Positions 49,188-60,923 of a stretch of DNA of 64,000 bases are shown one piece after another; positions within the stretch are counted from its first letter, which is position 1, and the number at the start of each line of letters is the position of its first letter. The position numbers were made by a program, and so were the translations under genes. Origin of the DNA: Rotaria sordida (Eukaryota > Rotifera > Eurotatoria > Philodinida > Philodinidae); the NCBI GenBank assembly GCA_905250125.1, contig CAJNOL010000135.1:175459-239458 (forward strand), given 5' to 3'. The notes beneath the pieces are model-generated. The model saw only the letters and a list, made by a program, of their open reading frames with translations. It had not been told where the DNA came from and ran no database searches.

Positions 49188-50159
49188 TTATGCTTTTGCT
49201 GATGCAACAGCACTCATCAATTGTTTGATAATGCTCATCAATGCAATAAAATCACGAAATTGAAGTGTACCATCATGATTTGAATCTACCATATCGAATA
49301 ATGTTTGACCAACATATTTACTAAGAAAACCAAGACCCATCTCTTCAAGCATTATTTGAACATCTTCAACTGTTATTTTTCTGTCATTATTTTTATCTAA
49401 GGTTTTCCACTACATGGAACAAAAATAAGAGAAAAAAAATATAGATGAAATGAGATAGATAAGAATAAAACTTACAAGAAAATACATTTGTTTAACATTT
49501 CCAAACATTCCAACTTTCGTTGGAATATTATTTGAAGGTTTGATTTCATTTGAAACATTATAACCATGTTCAGAAAGTACTTTTTGAGCAGCATTTAAAT
49601 AACTATTTAATCGAACTTTAGAACTATTTGCTTTTCCAATAGGCTCTTGCATATTGTTAGGTATTAAGCCTTGTAACCAATCATCTAAAGATTTTGGTGG
49701 TGGTTGTTCACTAAGATTTTTTGACCAATCAGTAAGCCAAGTTCCTAGATTACCAGTTACAGCAGAATCTTCACTAGAAGTAGTGCTTATTTCTGGTGCA
49801 GTATTGTCTGTGGATGGATGCATATTATCAGGTATCATACCGTGCATCCAACTTTGAACATCTATTGGTTGTTGTTTTTGTGGTTCTTGTTGTTTAGGTA
49901 AAGGTGGTTGAATTGGATCATCTAAACGAAGTCGTAAACCCATGATCCAACTTTGAACATCGGCTGGTGGAGCTATTTGTTCATCATTATTTGTTCGATT
50001 TAGATCAGGATGTTTAAATTCTTCGGTTAGTAATTCTTCTGTTTCTTGATGAAAATTTTTTACATATTCTTGAACATCAGATATACCTGCATTGACTAGC
50101 ATACGATTAAGTACACCACTATCAATATCATTTTGAGTAAGATTTGCTAATTTTTCCAT
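49188..50159 (-). CDS. EF-hand protein with tandem Trp-motif repeats (copy 1)
   Basis: Exons 50159-49476 and 49409-49188; 301 residues. The N-terminus (MEKLANLTQNDIDSGVLNRM, then ISDVQEYVKNF) is helical. The middle is disordered and Gln/Pro-rich, with repeated tryptophan units: DVQSWIMGLRLRLDDPIQ, DVQSWMHGMIPDNM and LDDWLQGLIPNNM. The C-terminus has two EF-hand loops, DKNNDRKITVED and DSNHDGTLQFRD, so calcium binding is expected. Both loops end in Asp rather than the usual Glu at position 12. No signal peptide or membrane segment, so it is probably cytosolic. It is the tandem paralogue of the gene at 55189-56255 and more distantly of that at 56591. Function unknown. Confidence 0.82.
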
Positions 50160-52728
50160 TTATTTGTAAATAAGAAAAAAAAACTATGAAGCAACTGGTG
50201 TAAATATCTGAAAATACTTGATTACTTTATAGGTAAAGATAAGGAGGTGGCGTGTTACTACACGTGGTTTATCGTTTTTGATGAAAAAGAATAACAAAGA
50301 AAAAAATAAAAAATTACTCAGTAGTCAGTAGAACGAAACATCAATCTACACTATGATAAATATATCTGATTCATTCATCAAATCATCAACTAAATTGACA
50401 GTCATTGATTGCAAGGTTGAATAATTGACTAAATGATCATGTATAAAGTATGTTGAAAAGCAATGCAAATTCATAAGAAAGTTTAATCAAGATCATGACG
50501 CTAGTTTCGGAATCAATGACGACAATTTTAGTATTATTTCATCATTTTTCTCCGTATTGCATATGAATACCATAATACTGCTCTGCAACAATTCAGCTAT
50601 GTATGACTAGCTTTAAAATTGTGTAAAAAATCACATTGATATCATGAGTATAGAGTTTACGAAGTATTTTAAAGGATCATCGATTGATTGATATATATCT
50701 TTTTATATGAATCGAGTCGTTTCATATAATTACAGCAGTTTCTTACTCTTTTTTACTCATTGATTTTACAGTTGTTACATTATAGATTTTCATTTGCGAC
50801 AAATTTAAACTAGTGTCATACTTTGTATGTCAGAACTATCTGTTACAAATAGATTATTTTTAATGAAGCATATTGGACTATGACGCTTCGTAGATGACAG
50901 TGTTCTTCTTATTCCTTAAACAAAATCGTTGATGTTTTCATGCTAGAATCTCGGCAGATTCAACAAGGATCTTGCATAGATTTACTATTTTGTTCTGAGG
51001 AAACTAATAAATATTGGGAGAAATGTGTAGCCACAAAATATCACAGGTTTTGACAAGATTTGAAATAAGATCTTTGCAGAAGTTTCTCAAATGAACAAAA
51101 GTGAAATGGAAACATAGAACTTTGATCTATAGATCTTCAGTTTACAAACTGATCATCTTATCCGGCTAGATTCTTCTATGTTATTAAATATAAATTTGAC
51201 CTTTAATATCTGAAATTCACTCTCAATTATTAAATTTGATCTGAACTTTATTTGAATCCAATTATAAGATGCAATATTTCATTTAAAAAGTTGCTTTTTG
51301 GTCAAACTTACTACAGTTTCGTCTTGATTCTCATCCAATTAAAAAGAACATTTTGATCTTTGTATTGTCATATATAATTTGAATTGAAAACTGGTTTTAT
51401 GAGAATATTTGTCTCTTACTATAAATGGCTATTTAATAGAAAAACTAGTGCAGTAACTGAACACATTAAAATCTTAGTTTAATAATTTTTCAACCTTGAT
51501 TGAGATATAAAATTAAAAAGATGAATAATTCCCATGGCTCAAATCTTATAAAGTATTCAATATTTTTCAAAAGATTTAAAAGAAAATTTAGTGAATTTTC
51601 CGCTTAATCTTTTTATCTATTTACATAAAGATTCAAATCAAAATCAGAAATCTTAGTAGAATCTTGAATTCTTAAAATACAAACAAATATCTACTAAATC
51701 TCGAAAAACTCTTCACGTCAATATTAGCATTTAAATACTACTGATATTTACAGATCGACAATTTTTGATAAGTTCGAAACAGGAGACCGTTCAGATTCTG
51801 ATGAAAATCTGTTGTCTATTTTCCCAAGATTCTAAACCAGATCAATTATAAATCTTGATACGAACCTGAAGATCAAATTTCAATTGGAATCTAAAGAAAA
51901 ACCTGCAAAAATTTTAACTGCTGAATCATTTATTTTCTTATTAAAATCCTGATCATAGTTGACACTCTTTCATAAGGAACCTAATTCTCCATGCTTTTTT
52001 TTATTGTAACTGATCCTGTAGTATTCTGGGTAAAGTCTTCGTTCTAATATATTTTTCAAGATCCATAGTACGCACGAGAATAAATCCTAAAAAGGATTCT
52101 ATTTAACTGTAAAATATCTTGACAACAGAAATTACCAATATTCAACACAGGATCTTGACAAATCTTTCAAGAACTTCTCAGGAAATGAACAAGATTGAGA
52201 CTAAAATTAGTCAGAAACATGCGCATATATCCTATACAAATATTTGAATCAATTCTATTCAAAACTATTTTAATATCAATTTCAAAGTCACTAAAAAAAT
52301 CGATTACAACATCCGTTTACTTTTAAATCGAATTAAAATCTTCGATTGAAAACAATTCATGAAATATATATTGTCTCGAATTCAAATAATCACATATATA
52401 CGCCACAGGAATCATGAATCAAAGCAAAACGATCTATGAATGAATGAATGAATGAATGAATGATAAGTTTTTTTTTTACTTTTAAAAATCATTAGTTTAT
52501 CTTGTTTACAATAGTTTATTTAAAAGATGCTTATTCAATACATGAAATTAATGAACAAAATCTTGTATAATGTAAAGAAAAAAGAAAAAGAACAATAGAT
52601 TAATATGGATGTCGATAAAAATTCATATTTATAAGATTGATCTAGGTTTGATTGTAAACGAAAAAAGAAACAATACTCTTGTTGTAAAATATTTCAAGTC
52701 TCTTTTGTATAAATACGTTGTACGATAT
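50160..52728. other. Intergenic region with an old transposon relic
   Basis: Upstream of EF-hand gene 1. The first 700 bp are AT-rich with promoter-like sequence. The relic at 50890-52215 is listed separately. A (GAAT)n tetranucleotide run lies at about 52437-52462. Confidence 0.5.
50890..52215. mobile_element. AT-mutated relic related to the 9.2-kb transposon
   Basis: Blocks match the interior of the element at 9179-10357 in the same order. ATTCCTTAAACAAAATCGTT matches CTTCCTTAGGGAAAATCTTT, then TGATGTTTTC matches TGATGTTTCC. TTCTGAGGAAACTAAT followed by GAAATGTGTAGCCACA matches CCTGAGGAAACGATGA followed by GAAGTGTGTAGCCACG. AAATCCTAAAAAGGATTCTA matches AAATCCTAAACAGGATCCTG. TCAGGAAATGAACAAGATTG followed by AGACTA matches CCAAAGGAATGAACAGGACT followed by GAGACTA. 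Most differences are C-to-T or G-to-A in the relic. Terminal GTCACGG arrays are not recognisable. Confidence 0.65.
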
Positions 52729-53019
52729 TCATCCAGTACAATTCTGATGAAATCTTTTATGACATTTCATTAGAGCAATAGTACATTTGAACAAATTGTT
52801 TGATGTAAAATCTAACAATTAATAGAAAAGAAAATCATATAACAATATGTATAAGAAAATAAAAATAAAAAAAAAAAGAATTTCATTGTCTTATTTACAT
52901 TCTTTACATTGTTGTTGTGTCAATGGAGCTGATATACCATAATTCCAAAAGCAAGATGAAATATTGATTGATATGACCAATAATAAAATTGCTACAAACA
53001 ATGAAAGACGAAACGGCAT
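52729..53019 (-). CDS. Small secreted peptide, 'LTxxxCK' family member 1
   Basis: Two exons, 53019-52899 and 52811-52729, give 67 residues. The signal peptide (FRLSLFVAILLLVISINISS) is followed by SAPLTQQQCKEYFTSNN and a short basic C-terminus with two further cysteines. The intron falls one base into the codon after CK(E/A), exactly as in the paralogues at 60620 and 63491, and each exon 2 begins AT(T)T..(A)TC. It lacks the CPKKWR motif of the other two, having KCHKRFH at that place. I do not recognise the family; a secreted signalling or defence peptide is a guess. Confidence 0.65.
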
Positions 53020-55188
53020 TGCTATAAATGTGATGTTTCTAAAACAAAAATGTTTTCAAGATTTTAAATAAAAGAAAAATATCAAACAGTAAAAAAAAAG
53101 TCAATTTCACTTTATCTCGTCTTATTCTGATAGGTTGGAGTTTAAGGTATGTCATGCGTTTGCTGCGTCATGTACTTTTATAATAGTCAATACCAATGAG
53201 TAATAATGTTTAATAAATTTACAAATTGAAGTCAACAGAAATATATTCTGTATACTCTCACTGTTGTTTATTATAATATCTTCAATACTTAATTATTAAA
53301 AAATCTTGCAAAATAACATAAATTATCTCATATTGATGAGACATTTTTTGTATCGTAGGGGTCTTTATTCATATATGATTGATCAGATTGTTAATATAGT
53401 AAAAAAGAAAAGAGATGCACCTCAGAACGAAAAGAAAATGATCTGGTAAAATGGTTCTATGATTATTTTTTGAAAAATAGAATGTACTTTTTTTGTTTCG
53501 AATGTAAGTACAATCGAGTCGGATGTGGCAGTATGCCAAAATTATTATTACGTCAAAACTATTACTCACCAATGGTTGCTACTATAGTTATATTAATTAA
53601 AAATAATAGCAATAGATGTGTTATTTAAGATATGTGAACGTGTACACATGTATGCCAGTGAGAAAATGCATTCATTTTTGTAAAACCGTAAATTTGTTAT
53701 TTTTTTTGTTATAAAACTGAATATAAAATTTCCAAGTATGTTCGATAGAAATGTAGGTTGTCTTAGCAAGCTTTGATCAAATAAGAAAAAGAAAAGAACG
53801 TTAAGCTGACGCTTTTTGAGTACTTCGTTTTTTTCTTATTGATGTGCTTGTTTGTCCTTTAGTTCCATGTGATTCATATGTTGGTAACTTTTGTTGAGTT
53901 TATGTTCCAACTTAAAAAAAACTAAATTAAGGGTTGTTTTTTTAGCTGACGTATTTTCGGTAGTAGAATGGTAATGGTTTCCTCTAGGAGCTTAATCTTT
54001 TGATGATCGGAAACACATGTATACGTCATGAGCTTTATGATCACGTGAAACTGATGTAATCATTTATAATGCAATTAGTTTTTGATACATTTGAATAAAA
54101 GAAAACGTCAAACAACAGGAGCTTCCAATATTATTATTTTTTTACGGGCTATGTTAAAGTCCTACGTTAAGAAATGAAAATGTTCGTGATGGAAAGCCAT
54201 TCTATTTTACCAATGTGTTTCTTTTGTTGGTAATCAAAAGATTAGTACGACAAAAATTTCAAAAATTTCAAAAATTAATTCTCAAATAAATTTTTCCTAA
54301 TGCAGTTTATTGAAATGCTTTGCTCAGAACTGAATATCTTATAATATTATAACTGAATAAAGCAATTATGAAGAGACTTAGATGGTTTAGAAATTATGAA
54401 CAAATACTCTTTAATGAATTGAAAGACTATAGACTTGAAAGAACTTCTTCTTATTTTTCAATTTCTTTTCATGAAGTGTCTACCTATGTGAATCTTTATT
54501 CATTAATAAACGTTGAATCAAACTTTGTACGTAATCAACATTAGAAGTAACTATTAAATTACATAAATGAATTATAACAATAATAATCATATCAAGATGT
54601 TGTAGGTTTTAGAATGCTCTAAAGAGTCATCTATATAAATTCAGAAAGTTATTTCAAACAATGCTAATAATTCTCTCTAAACTTTTGGAAATTGCTTTCA
54701 AATAATTATTAAATGATACGTTCAACTTGAAAATTAATTAAGTTTCCACAATTTCTGAATGTTTTTTTTCTGCTCTGAGTGCCTCATTCAAAGTACTTTT
54801 TTCCCAATTACGTAGTTGTTATTACTCTTCCTTCATGTTATATAATATATATATATATTTGCTTTGATTATATGCTCCAATGATTTATTTTATCATGATT
54901 CGAACAAATCAAAGTACTTCAATTGATATTTTATTCGAATATTGTCTGAAAGCAAAAAAAATATTTATGTATAACTTAGCAATGTTGCTTATAATAAATA
55001 TCAATACAGATTGATTTCTTCTTTCCATAATCTAACCAAATAATTTCTATCCTTAATGACAAATTCATCTTTATCAATTAATGAGAAATGTGAACTTCGT
55101 TTAAGATCATTTATTTATAACTATACAAGAAAACTTTTTTTTATGCATTGTTTTTTTTGGAAAACGTTGATGTACAATGAAAAAAGAT
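53020..55188. other. Intergenic region
   Basis: AT-rich sequence between the small-peptide gene and EF-hand gene 2. It has no ORF with protein-like character and no obvious repeat beyond poly-A/T and a short (TA)n near 54843. Confidence 0.45.
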
Positions 55189-56255
55189 TTATGCCATTGT
55201 TTTCGTGGACGTTAAAGCACTCATCAATTCTTTGATAATGCTCATCAATGCAATAAAATCACGAAATTGAAGTGTACCATCATGATTTGAATCTACCATA
55301 TCGAATAATGTTTGACCAACATATTTACTAAGAAAACCAAGACCCATCTCTTCAAGCATTATTTGAACATCTTCAACTGTTATTTTTCTATCATTATTTT
55401 TATCTAATTTTTTCCACTAAATAGAACAAAAACAGGAGAAAAAAATATAGATGAAATGAGATAGATAAGAATGAAACTTACAAGAAAATACATTTGTTTA
55501 ACATTTCCAAACATTCCAACTTTCGTTGGAATATTATTTGAAGGTTTGATTTCATTTGAAACATTATAACCATGTTCAGAAAGTACTTTTTGAGCAGCAT
55601 TTAAATAACTATTTAATCGAACTTTAGAATTATTTGCTTTTTCAATAGGTTCATGCATATTGTTAGGTATTAAGCCTTGTAACCAATCATCTAAAGATTT
55701 TGGTGGTGGTTGTTCACTAAGATTTTTTGACCAATCAGTAAGCCAAGTTCCTAGATTACCAGTTACAGCAGAATTATCATTAGAAGTAGCAGTTGTTTCT
55801 GATGTAGTATTTTCAGTAGACAAATGGATATCACTAGGTATCATGCCTTGCATCCAACTTTGAAGATCTGTTGGTTGTTGTTTTTGTGGTTCTTGTTGTT
55901 TAGGTAAAGGTGATTGAATTGGATCATCCAGACGAGGTCTTAAACCATTAATCCAACCTTGAACATCAACTGGTAATTGTTGTTGTTCTTGAGGTAATGA
56001 TGGTTGAATCGAATCATCAAGACGAGGTCGTAAACTTGTGATCCAACTATGAATATCAGTTGGAGGAACGATTTGTTCATCTTTATGTGTATTATTTCTA
56101 TCGGAATGTTCGAATTCTTTGATTAATAATTCTTCTGTTTCTTGATGAAAATTTTTGACATATTCTTGAACATCAGGTATACCTACATTGACTAGCATAC
56201 GATTAAGTACACCATTATTAATATCGTTTTGAGTAAGATTTGCTAATTTTTCCAT
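55189..56255 (-). CDS. EF-hand protein with tandem Trp-motif repeats (copy 2)
   Basis: Exons 56255-55482 and 55416-55189; 333 residues. I chose MEKLANLTQNDINNG as the start by comparison with copy 1; the frame stays open upstream to 56423 over (TA)n sequence. It is the same protein as copy 1 with one extra tryptophan repeat (DVQGWINGLRPRLDDPIQ) in the Gln/Pro-rich middle. EF-hand exon 2, the intron and the flanking 3' part of exon 1 are almost identical in DNA to copy 1, while the middle differs much more. The extreme C-terminus has drifted (LTSTKTMA versus VASAKA). Same predicted calcium-binding role; no known function. Confidence 0.82.
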
Positions 56256-56590
56256 TTGTTTATTAACTACACTAACATCTACAACAATCGAGGTTGACAT
56301 ATATATATATATATATGTATGTATACTCGCCTCCGTTATGGAGAAAGATAAGAAAGTGGTGTGTATCATCACATTATCTGACATCATCAAAGAAAAGAAA
56401 ATGAACATGATGTAAGAAGTCACTTAGTAAGAATTTTGATGAATCACAATTTTCTACTGTCTATGATGAATCTATTTTATTGATGAGAAAAAAAAAGTAA
56501 TAACTATTTATCAAAGTTAAATATTGTATGATTAGATATTATAAATAAAAAAACAAAAAGTATCAATATTTAGTTTTTAATCTAGAACAT

Positions 56591-57447
56591 CTATTGAGGC
56601 ACTCCACCAAATTGACCGGATAGTTTATTTAAAAGAGTTACTAATGCCATAAGATCAGTAAAATCAAGTGAACCATTATGATTTTTATCAACTGCTTGAA
56701 ATAAAGCTTTAGCTAAATCTAAAATAAAATAAATTATAATAAAAATTTTTATTTTATATCAAATATAAAATACACACATGGTGAAACAAATCCAAGTCCC
56801 ATTTCTTGAAGATAAATTTCTATATCTTCAGATGTTATTTGTCCATCACCATTTTTATCGAATTGTTTATAAAGAGCATACATTTTTTGAGCATTTTGAT
56901 ATGTTGAACCTAGATAAATATTATTTAAATATTGTATGTTTTTTTTTAAATCTATAGTTCTTTCATACTAATATTATCAAGAAATCCTCCACCGCCGCCG
57001 CTACTCTCGCCTTTGTCACCTGAAAACATTTTATATGCTTTCATTGCACCTTGAACCATATCAAGAGAATCATTTCCACTACTACGACCACCACCGCCAC
57101 CACCGCCACCACTGGTAAACTAAACAGATGAAAATTACGATTAATTTATTTAAACACAAATCACTTTTTTTTAAAAAGAATACTTGATTTAAGAGTGAAC
57201 TTCCCATTGAAAATAGATTTGCCTTTTGACTTGATGCAGTACGACGTGATGTATCCTCATCTTCTTCTTCTTCTTCTTCTTCATCTTCATTATCACCACC
57301 TTCATGATGTTGAGCAACAGTTTCACGATTAGCTTCATTTCGAAATTCTTGAACAAATGAACCAACATCATCAATACCTACTTGTTCTAACATATTATTT
57401 AGCATTCCTCTTTGTAGTTCGTCACGACCGAAACGAGATAAATCCAT
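56591..57447 (-). CDS. EF-hand protein, shorter divergent paralogue (copy 3)
   Basis: Four exons: 57447-57184, 57119 to about 56968, about 56911-56775 and about 56719-56591. The N-terminus (DELQRGMLNNMLEQVGIDDV, then SFVQEFRNEAN) aligns with DIDSGVLNRMLVNAGISDVQ of copies 1 and 2, so the three genes form a tandem family. Instead of the tryptophan repeats it has a long Glu/Asp run and a Gly-rich stretch encoded by ACC/GCC-type repeats. The C-terminus carries two EF loops, DKNGDGQITSED and DKNHNGSLDFTD. It ends GGVPQ. It is probably the least changed copy, because its EF loops are closest to consensus. Confidence 0.78.
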
Positions 57448-60400
57448 TATGTAAAATTTCAATCTGAAAATAAGAAGAATATGAAGTAAAATATATTTAT
57501 TAATCCAAACAAAAATAATACATACAGAAGAAGAGAAAAAAACAAAGTAAAAACAACACAATATTTATCTATACGCTGCTTTTTTTTTCGTTCTATATTT
57601 GTCAATACACATGGTTTGAGTTGTTCTTGTTTATTTTTTTGAGTTTTTACGTAGATTAAAGATCAAGATATAAATAAAAATCAATAAATATTTCTATTCT
57701 ATTGAATCATTTAATGTTCTGTTATTCTCATTAGATGAATAATTATTTTGAAATTATTATTGAAGGAATGTGTCTTGAATGGAAATTACATTTAAAAATG
57801 ATTCATCAGACACATGCTTAAATATCAAAATATATTTAACCAATGATTTACGATAAAAGAAAGAAAAAAATGAGAGAAAACAAAATTGTTTCAAATAACG
57901 CACAATAGTAAATATCCATTAAACAAATACGTGTGTGAATTGATTAAGTAAATACTATTATGTACAAATTCCACGTATTTCAATGAATTAAGGTGGTCGC
58001 ATAGCTTCAAATTTATCTTAGAATAAAAATCGAATATCATATCATTTTTTGTTAAACACGAACTAAAAGAAATGTTAAAGTATAGTCAAACCATAACAGA
58101 CATCAGGTAGAGAGCATTGATCTCTTACTATCATTCGCGAATGATTAAATAAAAGAATTAGATGAAATATACTTCAAAAGAGATAGAATTAAATTATTAC
58201 CTTATGACCGGCACTAGCAGCTATATTATATTTTACATTTTAATTCTGTAGAACTTCCTCTAATAACCTATTTACACAGCTGTCTGTTAAAAATAGGTTA
58301 TTTTTCAAAACAAAAAAACTTTATTTAATTGAAGTATTTCATGGCATGATACTTTTCCAATGCATAATCCTATATATGTTTTGTCTTTTAATAATAGGAA
58401 TTAATAAACAAAAGATTTTTGTTATATATTTAATACATATTCAAATGTTGATTTCTAATGAATTTTTTTTTAAAAATTAAATGAATTATATCTTTTCTTA
58501 TTTCTGTTTATGTATTGTTTTACAAACATTGAACAAATTTCTTGATATGAAATCTAAGAATATATAAGACAAAGAAAAACAAATAATTAAATAACGAACG
58601 TATTTCAATATGTTACTTACATTCTTATTTTGAAAGTAGATCAAAATTACAACACGAAATATCAACATAACTGTTTATTAATACCATAAAATGTATAAAT
58701 ATCAAAACATGCTGAAACAAACTGGTGTATTAATAGCTGTAGGTTCTAAAAAAAAAATCATAAAACTCTGGCTTAATTGTGATTATTTGCTAAATATATA
58801 CATATAAGTTTCGTATTATTAACATGTTATAGTTTTATTTCATCAGTTGAGATTTTATGTAAGAAATTCTCAATGAAAATATTTGTAAATTGAATAGATA
58901 AACTTAGTTTAAACATACTAATTGATTCTTATGGCTTTCTATTATAAGTCGTATCTATGGAACATCTACAATCTGTGATAATTGTCAGAAGACCAAAATA
59001 CACAAATAATTATCGAATGAAATAGATCGTATATAGATCTTTTATGACATATTATTTATTCATATATCTCACTAATCCAACTACAAAACTATTAAAGGTA
59101 TTGAATAATTATTGATATAATTATAGTATCCAAAGGAAATAACTTTAACTCAATGATTATACGATCAAGAAGAGAAACTATTCTCGTTAGCTGCATTAAA
59201 GCCGTTGTCGACAGCGTAGATTCAATAATATATAAATAAAAACATTCATATTAATAATCATAAAATAAAAAAGAAAAAGTACATAACTATTCATTTCGAC
59301 GGAAAGATTTTGTTTTGTCTATAGATAGTAAAAGTATTTCTCTACACCACAAGTTAAATATTCAATTAACTACACACCCTACTTGACATAGTTTTACATG
59401 AAGTAAAAAGAATGTCACTCAATTTGTATTTAATCCATTTAATACTTACATGAAAATCTTCGATGATGAAACATCATTTATTTGCTTGTCATTGATAAAA
59501 TTCTATCATTGAAATTACTGAATGATTAGATAAAAACTAAATACATCTACTCCTAGAATAGAATAATAAATTTATTCGTTATGCTTCAATGCAATTTTTG
59601 ACTTTTATTAGTAAATGATTCATTGAGATACCTGTTTTGTAAAAACGTGTCATTGGATATTCGATTCTCCTATGAGAAAAAGATGCTGGATAATGTTTTA
59701 GTTTTATTTTCCGAACAAATACAAGAGAGAACAATTTAGATATTTTATATTAAAAAAAATAAGGATGAATTGACAAAAATGGTCTAACCAGGAGATTGTG
59801 GGTGGTAGGATGGTGCACTATGATCTTAGCAGAAAGCCATGTAATATAATGTCGATGATAGTATTTTTTATGTACTTTTTTCTGCTGGTAATAGAGCGAT
59901 GTTCGGTCTCGTCGACCTTTAATTGTCAACGCGACAAAACACTTTTTCTTTTTCAAATATTATTATTAAACTAGTTTGAGGAAAAAAATTTGTTGACTGT
60001 TTCGAATGGATAAATAATTACTATCATTGCCAAAGTAATGCATTAACTTATTCTCATCGTATAGTTGTTTAATGAACTCATATCATTCTTAGAAATAGAT
60101 CCTTATCAATATGTAACAGAAAAACAGAACACATAACTATTACAATGACATATTAGTTTCATATAAGAATACTTCTCATTTAAGAATAAAGTTTTATCAA
60201 GAGACGTGATTGTATATTTTGTGTTCACTACTCATTGTGATTAAGTATTAATTATTTAACTTTTTGTTTTATAAATAACATAGAGAGACTTTTATTCTTC
60301 TTTTTTTTTAACATTTTTTTTGTCGATTTTTTTGTACATGTTTTCTATTGAAAATTTTCATCAAAAAAATTCAAATCTCTATATTCATTACTTTCACTGT

Positions 60401-60619
60401 TTAGCTAATGTAAAGTAACGAATGTTTATTTTAATATCAAATAAGAATATATAAAAAAATATCTTATTGATTATATCAAACATTTAAAAAAGAAAATGGC
60501 ACAATATAGATAAACAAATACTATAATTATTATATAGACATTTATTCGATTGCCACAATTAAAACACTTAGTTTAGTTAAATAGAATAAAAGAACTTGAT
60601 TTTATTTATATATTTCATT
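57448..60619. other. 3.2-kb AT-rich intergenic region
   Basis: It contains a decayed copy of the small-peptide family (listed at 58498). Otherwise AT-rich with no gene recognised; the frame at 59750-59956 is not protein-like. Confidence 0.45.
58498..58700 (-). pseudogene. Decayed copy of the small secreted-peptide family
   Basis: At 58553-58498 an exon-2-like block follows a TTCTTAG acceptor and translates to YFISRNLFNVCKTIHKQK before a stop. It aligns with YFTSNNLFKC of the gene at 52729, and the DNA matches along GAACAAATT(T/G)(C/T)TTGAT(A/G)TGAAATCTAA. About 65 bp upstream is a donor (GTAAGT after ...AAGAAT, boundary 58621) like the GAAT|GTAAAT of that gene. The exon-1 remnant beyond it has lost the signal peptide and CK motif. 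Confidence 0.5.
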
Positions 60620-60923
60620 CTATGAAATTATTCTATTATCTTCAAGATCTATTACAGATCGTTTAGCCACAACAGATTCAATTTTATTCATTTTTGGTCG
60701 CCATTTTTTTGGACAAACAAATCTGGCATGAAGTCGTTGCTTAAAATCATTCGATACAAAATCTAATAAAATAAATTTAAAATAACAACAAGAAAAAAAA
60801 ATCAAAATTTGATTACTAACAAGCTTTGCATTCATCTTCTGTTAATGCTCCAAGTAATGAATATCCATTACTCATCATTACAACCAAAACAATCATAATA
60901 ATTAATCGAAAAAAAATTGACAT
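60620..60923 (-). CDS. Small secreted peptide, 'LTxxxCK' family member 2
   Basis: Exons 60923-60821 (103 nt) and 60762-60620; 81 residues. The signal peptide is RLIIIMIVLVVMMSNGYS. The mature part starts LLGALTEDECKAYFVSNDFK, then RLHARFVCPKKWRPKMNK, and ends in a mixed-charge tail (VAKRSVIDLEDNRIIS). Two cysteines, in ECK and VCPKK, could pair. Exon 1 has exactly the same length as in the gene at 63491, and the donor (GCTT|GT) and acceptor (TTAG|ATTT) are the same. Function unknown. Confidence 0.72.

Noticed and set aside
55404-56423. Longer N-terminus for EF-hand copy 2 starting at 56423
   Set aside because: The extra residues come from a (TA)n tract and are absent in copy 1; MEKLANL is the shared start.
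59750-59956. 68-codon minus-strand ORF
   Set aside because: No signal peptide, motif, splice context or paralogue; likely chance.
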